Source of the DNA: Betaproteobacteria bacterium
Lineage (GTDB): Bacteria; Pseudomonadota; Gammaproteobacteria; Burkholderiales; SG8-41
DNA: 42,997 nt
Reading direction: 5' to 3'
Assembly: GCA_029863175.1 (NCBI GenBank)
Contig: JAOTVX010000033.1
Span: 1-42,997 of the forward strand
The notes under the pieces: generated by a model
Database searches by the model: none
What the model was told of the DNA's origin: nothing
What the model saw: only the letters and a program-made list of their open reading frames with translations
In this document: one piece after another, positions 39,514-42,997 of the stretch
How the letters are laid out: each line of letters starts with the position of its first letter
How positions within the stretch are numbered: position 1 is the stretch's first letter
Position numbers and translations under genes: made by a program

Positions 39514-39828
39514 AACGTGGGTCAAAAATCAATGAACGACGTTGGCCGCAGATAAGCGCAGATGAACGCAGATAGAAAATGTCAGTGAATCAAGGGCGTC
39601 GGCGTTCGTCGTCGTCCATCAACGGCTGATCGGTCGTAAGTAGGGTCCGTAAGTAGGGTCAGACTCGACTTCCGGAGCAGGGGCGTAAATGGGGCCGGGT
39701 TCACATTTTATACCGGCGCTGAAAAAGTGAACCCGGCCCCATTTACCCGGAGTCTGCCCCCTAAGCCGTGCAAGAAAGTCCGCAAGAAACTCGAGTCTGA
39801 CCCCTAAGCCATGTTAAGAAAGATCCGC
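39514..39828. repeat. Nested REP-like palindrome cluster
   Basis: A perfect 20-bp inverted repeat (GTAAATGGGGCCGGGTTCAC at 39685-39704, its inverse at 39727-39746) lies inside a larger one. The outer arms are GGGTCAGACTCGAC at about 39657-39670 and CTCGAGTCTGACCCCTAAG near 39790-39808. Before it, 39543-39575 carries CGCAGATAAGCGCAGATG units. No gene is visible. Confidence 0.85.
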
Positions 39829-40698
39829 TCACGTCGCCTGTCCGTTGTACCAGTCGAGGATCTTCGCGCCGTCCCATGCCGCGACGCCGGGCCGGCTCAG
39901 GACTTCTTCAAAGGCGCGCCGGACATAGTTGATCCGGTGGGGTATGCCCGAGAGATAGCAGTGCATGGCGACGGCCATGATCTTGGGGCGCTCGGCGGAT
40001 TCCGCATACAGGCATTCGAACTGGTCGATCACCCGCCTGTACATCTGATCGGAGGGATGATTCTGCAGCGCCATGAGCACGATATCGTGAAGCTCGAAGT
40101 TATAGGGCAGCGCGACCATGGGTTTGTGCGTCGTTTTGAGCCTCACCGGTTCATCGTCGAGCACCCAGTCGCCGATGTAGTCGATGCCCGCCGCGGACAA
40201 ATGATCGAGCGTATCGAACGTCTGCGTCAGGCCCGGTCCGAACCAGCCGCGCGGTGGTTTGCCCCAGAATTTGGAGATGATCGCCACCGACTTGTCGATG
40301 ACCGCCCGCTGGTCGTCGAGCTTATGCATGGGTACCTGGTCGTAGCCGTGGGCGTTCAATTCCCAGCCGGCATCCACGCAGGCCTGGGCGACGACCGGAT
40401 ACGTCTCGCAGACGCGCGCATTCAGCGTAACGGTCGGACTGATCTTCAGAGCGTCGAGCATGCGCTTGATGCGCCAGAAGCCGACTCGCATTCCGTATTC
40501 ATGCCAGGTCCAGTTTGGATGGTCAGGCAGCATCGGCTGACCCTGCGGCGGCGTGATGACCATGCGCGCCATCGGCCTGGCCATGTCCCATTCCTCGAGC
40601 GCCAGAACGGGCCACACGATCAGCCGCAATCCGTCGGGCAGCTTCAGCGGCGTGCGGCCCTCGATCGCGGAGTATGGAACGCGTTCCCTTGGATGCAT
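39829..40698 (-). CDS. Polysaccharide deacetylase (NodB fold), PuuE allantoinase-like
   Basis: The 289-residue protein has the deacetylase-barrel blocks of the PuuE-like group: MRVGFWRIKRMLDALKISPTVTLNA, GWELNAHGYDQVPMH, RGWFGPGLTQTFDTLDHLSAAGIDYIGDWVLDDEP and a C-terminal HCYLSGIPHRI. The motif HGYDQ...H would bind the metal; the usual early DDG aspartate motif is not seen, as in PuuE allantoinases, which hydrolyse allantoin without metal. It may open a cyclic amide or remove an acyl group. I start at ATG 40698 with GGGGAGA upstream; longer frames run into repeat DNA. It is the only minus-strand gene between 20 and 42 kb. Confidence 0.85.
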   Translation of the reverse strand: MHPRERVPYSAIEGRTPLKLPDGLRLIVWPVLALEEWDMARPMARMVITPPQGQPMLPDHPNWTWHEYGMRVGFWRIKRMLDALKISPTVTLNARVCETYPVVAQACVDAGWELNAHGYDQVPMHKLDDQRAVIDKSVAIISKFWGKPPRGWFGPGLTQTFDTLDHLSAAGIDYIGDWVLDDEPVRLKTTHKPMVALPYNFELHDIVLMALQNHPSDQMYRRVIDQFECLYAESAERPKIMAVAMHCYLSGIPHRINYVRRAFEEVLSRPGVAAWDGAKILDWYNGQAT

Positions 40699-41283
40699 AG
40701 TCTCTCCCCATAGTGACAAGAAAATCAGCACACCCGTTGCCGCAGTGCGCTCGCCGATTGCTCCCGAGAAAGTAGGGTAGAAAGTGAAAGTAGGGTCAGA
40801 CTCGACTTTCGGAGCAGTATCGCGCCAAACCCCGCCGTATGCCACCCGCAAGAACAGGGATGGGGGATGAACACCCACCCCCACCCTCTGGTCCCTCCCC
40901 CTGAGAGGGAGGGAAGAAGTACAGCGCTACGCGCCAAGAGGATTGAGGGATGAGGGGGCCGGTTAAGTCGGAAGTCAGAAGTCGGAAGGGTAGCGCCCCG
41001 CGTGTTGAACGGCGGTGCTTTGTCCGTTCGAATACGCGGAGTTAAACCGGCGTGTAACATCCGGATTTAACGCAACTTGGCGTTGTCTTCGCGACCTTGT
41101 ATTTGTTCTTATTATCGAATCCTTCGCGGCCTTTGCGGTAAGGCTGTTATTTTCCTTGGCGCCCTCCGCGGCCTCGGCGATGAAGCTCTTATTTTCCTTC
41201 GCGGATTGGCGTCCTTCGCGGTAAAGCTTTTCCGTTCCTTGGCGTGCTTGGCGGTTCAGCTTTTCAACGGCGATAATGGAGGG
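40699..41283. repeat. Repeat-filled intergenic region
   Basis: Holds, in order, a GTAGGGTCAGACTCGACTTTC REP-type unit (about 40773-40811), the 31-bp sequence shared with 2970-3000 (40816-40846), a CCCACCCTCT/GAGAGGGAGGG mini-element (about 40868-40920), and an inverted relative of R1 (about 41073-41260; TCCTTCGCGGCCTTTGCGG, CTTGGCGGTTCAGC). No gene is supported. Confidence 0.75.
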
Positions 41284-42285
41284 ATGAAGAAGATAAAACC
41301 GCCACGCTGTGACGTTGCGCTGCTCGTGGACGAGGAGACGGGCAAGTACGCGGAGTCCGGGCGATTCATTCCTGAATCCGACGACGTCGAGGAGAAGGTC
41401 GTGCGGGCGCTGCGCAAGAATTACAGCCGGGTGGAGGTGGTGCCGTTCTCGCCCAAGGTCGTCGAGACCATTCAATGGCTGCGCCAGCTACGTCCCAAGA
41501 TCGTTTTCAACCTGACCGAATGGGTCAAGGGCGACCGCAAGCTCGACGCCGCGATTACGGGACTGCTCGATGTATTGAGATTTCGCTACACGGGCACCGG
41601 GCCTGACGGGCTGCGGTTGGCGCGCGACAAGGCGCTTTCCAAACAAATCGTCGCCGAGTTCGGCGTGCCAGTGCCGCGCTATTTCGTCGCGGACGGTCCG
41701 CGGGAGCTGCGCGGGCACGACCTGGGCTTCCCGCTCATCGTGAAACCGCTGTTCGGGGACGGCTCGGACGAGGTCAACAAGCACTCGGTGGTACGCAACG
41801 AGAAGCAGCTGCGCGCGCGCGTGAGCGCTCTTCGCAGGCGTTTGGGGGAGCCCGCAGTGTGCGAGGAGTTTATCCCGGGCAACGACCTCTACGTCGGCCT
41901 CCTGGGTAACGAGCCGCGCGTGTTGACGCCGGTCGAGCTCGTCGTGCGGAGCACTCATCGTTCGGCGCCACAGTTCGCGACCTATCGCTTGAAGAACGAT
42001 CCGCGCTACCGCGCGCGTTGGGGCGCGCACTATCGCCGCGCGCGACTTTCCCCGGCGCAGATGCGCCGGGTGCGCGAGGTGAGCCGGCGCATCTTCCAGG
42101 CGCTGAAGCTGCGCGATTATGCGCGGCTCGACTTCCGACTGACGCCCGAAGGCGCGATCTACTTCATTGAGGCCAATCCCAACCCGGACCTCGATCCGTA
42201 CGCGCTCAACCGCAGCGGCTGCTTCGCCGGTGTGCCGTACGCGAATCTGGTCCGCGCGATCGTGGAGTCCGCTCGCGGTCGTTAA
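41284..42285 (+). CDS. ATP-grasp ligase, D-alanine-D-alanine ligase-like
   Basis: The 333-residue protein has the three ATP-grasp parts: an N-terminal domain with FNLTEWVKGDRKLDAAITGLLDVLRFRYTG (as in Ddl ligases), a central lid with FPLIVKPLFGDGSDEVNKHSVV and EEFIPGNDLYVGLLG, and a C-terminal metal site RLDFRLTPEGAIYFIEANPNPDLDP. It should join a carboxylate to an amine or similar group through an acyl phosphate. It is not the standard cell-wall Ddl, since the omega-loop region and spacing differ, so the substrate is unknown. ATG 41284 begins right after GGAGGG with very short spacing; the upstream open frame is repeat DNA. Confidence 0.82.
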   Translation: MKKIKPPRCDVALLVDEETGKYAESGRFIPESDDVEEKVVRALRKNYSRVEVVPFSPKVVETIQWLRQLRPKIVFNLTEWVKGDRKLDAAITGLLDVLRFRYTGTGPDGLRLARDKALSKQIVAEFGVPVPRYFVADGPRELRGHDLGFPLIVKPLFGDGSDEVNKHSVVRNEKQLRARVSALRRRLGEPAVCEEFIPGNDLYVGLLGNEPRVLTPVELVVRSTHRSAPQFATYRLKNDPRYRARWGAHYRRARLSPAQMRRVREVSRRIFQALKLRDYARLDFRLTPEGAIYFIEANPNPDLDPYALNRSGCFAGVPYANLVRAIVESARGR

Positions 42286-42303
42286 GCGCGGGCCGGCGCA
42301 CGG

Positions 42304-42570
42304 CTACTCGCCGCGCGACCCGGAAAGCGCGTTGTAGATCCACCCGAACAACGCCCCGCCGATCGCGCCGTCCACGACCCCGTAGAGCGTTGCGATGACT
42401 ACTGGCCCGAAGGTCGTTCCGGGATGGTAGCCGGGGTAAAGGGAAGCGACGAGCTGCAGGAAGGCCTCGCCGTAGCCCGGCCAGATCACGTTTGCAGAAC
42501 CAACGATCAGGACGGCACCGCCCCAAAACAGACCGGCCGTCACGGCCAATGCAGTGATACTGAATCGCAT
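42304..42570 (-). CDS. Small two-helix membrane protein of unknown function
   Basis: An 88-residue protein with a first membrane helix (ITALAVTAGLFWGGAVLIVG), a loop WPGYGEAFLQLVASLYPGYHPG and a second helix (VVIATLYGVVDGAIGGALFGWIY). Similar short proteins occur in many bacteria and are sometimes labelled holin-like, without proof. The start at ATG 42570 is clear from AGGAGG five to ten bases upstream; an ATG 33 bases earlier is less likely. It converges with the ATP-grasp gene, the two stops being 18 bases apart. Confidence 0.8.
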   Translation of the reverse strand: MRFSITALAVTAGLFWGGAVLIVGSANVIWPGYGEAFLQLVASLYPGYHPGTTFGPVVIATLYGVVDGAIGGALFGWIYNALSGSRGE

Positions 42571-42997
42571 ATCGCCTCCTTTCGAGAAAGACACGCAGCG
42601 CATGACCCGGGCGAAAGAGGCGCGGGCCCGACGCGTGATAGGTTTTTGAGACTCTTATCCATTAGACACCCGCACGAGGCGGTGTGTCACCCGGTCACCG
42701 CGTCAGGCAGCTTCAATCCCACGGTGGACATGTCTTGCGACCGGAGAATTCAAATTTCTAGAAGCTATCTCAAAAACAACACAGCCACGGAACCACACGG
42801 AAGCACACGGAAATTGTTGTTTCATTACAGCCCACTTCGAAATTCAGGTCTTCGTCCGTGTAATTCCGTGTGATTCCGTGGTTAATCGTACTGTGTTTGC
42901 TAATCACGCGCCGCTGCCCGCCGGTACGCTTTCCCGCAGCACGGGCACTGCGGGAGCCCTCGCGCGATGGCGCGTGCCAGTCGATGGCGAGCGGTGG
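42571..42997. other. Intergenic region at the right edge
   Basis: Apart from the palindromic element at 42781-42883, a weak hairpin (ACACCCGC/GCGGTGTGT near 42665-42686) is visible. No gene is supported up to the window edge. Confidence 0.4.
42781..42883. repeat. 103-bp CACGGAA palindromic element, copy B
   Basis: Same element as 22229-22330 but inverted: it begins ACAGCCACGGAACCACACGG and ends with CCGTGTAATTCCGTGTG arrays. Copy A read backwards gives the same order of arms with a different central sequence. Confidence 0.8.

Noticed and set aside
1..42997. tRNA, rRNA or riboswitch genes
   Set aside because: No cloverleaf-like or rRNA-like stretch was recognised by eye; the MetE-like gene has no visible SAM or cobalamin riboswitch. 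A covariance-model scan was not possible.

Overview
The window is GC-rich chromosomal DNA from a member of the Pseudomonadota, most likely an uncultured beta- or gammaproteobacterium. Grounds: an E. coli-like Aas protein, DsbB, ArfB, cytochrome c', a YdcH-type DUF465 protein, an RpfF-type DSF synthase, a RAYT transposase end with REP-like palindromes, and dense families of short palindromic intergenic repeats. No rRNA, tRNA, CRISPR array, phage module or complete IS was found.

Layout. 1-1.8 kb: the 3' end of a REP-associated tyrosine transposase, a strong terminator, then an AT-rich two-repeat lycopene cyclase gene between REP-like palindromes. 1.8-8.7 kb: a MetE-like zinc methyltransferase and the most interesting locus of the window. 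There, a DSF synthase gene (rpfF) is followed on the same strand by a MerR-HTH/PAS/GGDEF/EAL protein, and faces an Aas-type acyl-ACP synthetase whose acyltransferase histidine is replaced by glutamine. The rpfF promoter has a 19-bp spacer holding a dyad, the arrangement expected for a MerR-type activator. Together this looks like a self-contained fatty-acid signal module: synthesis, sensing with c-di-GMP output, and recycling. 8.7-19.6 kb: single housekeeping or redox genes (dodecin, CpdA-like phosphodiesterase, diheme cytochrome c, cytochrome c', ArfB, DsbB, DUF465), a two-gene molybdenum hydroxylase, a PLP dehydratase, a secreted unknown and a MarC protein.

20-39.5 kb: an almost entirely plus-strand catabolic island. 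It has two tandem C-C hydrolases of the 2,6-dihydroxypseudooxynicotine hydrolase type, a quinone reductase, a YqjM-type ene-reductase, two M24 'pita-bread' proteins with altered metal ligands, E1-alpha/E1-beta/E2 of a 2-oxoacid dehydrogenase, a rhodanese, a 3-hydroxyisobutyrate-type dehydrogenase, an aldo/keto reductase, an FMN 2-hydroxyacid oxidase, a KstD-like flavoprotein and an LVIVD-repeat secreted protein. 39.8-42.6 kb: a PuuE-like deacetylase, an ATP-grasp ligase and a small membrane protein. The enzyme set fits oxidative breakdown of a cyclic, possibly nitrogen-containing, compound, but the substrate cannot be read from sequence.

The intergenic DNA is unusual. Several families of short repeats (GTGAYRR heptamers, CGCCAAG/CGCGGCC units, CACGGAA palindromes, CCCTCNCCC palindromic mini-elements, GGGGTCAG REP-like palindromes) fill most gaps, overrun gene ends, and include a segmental duplication in which one copy has gained a 91-bp mini-element flanked by a 5-bp target duplication.
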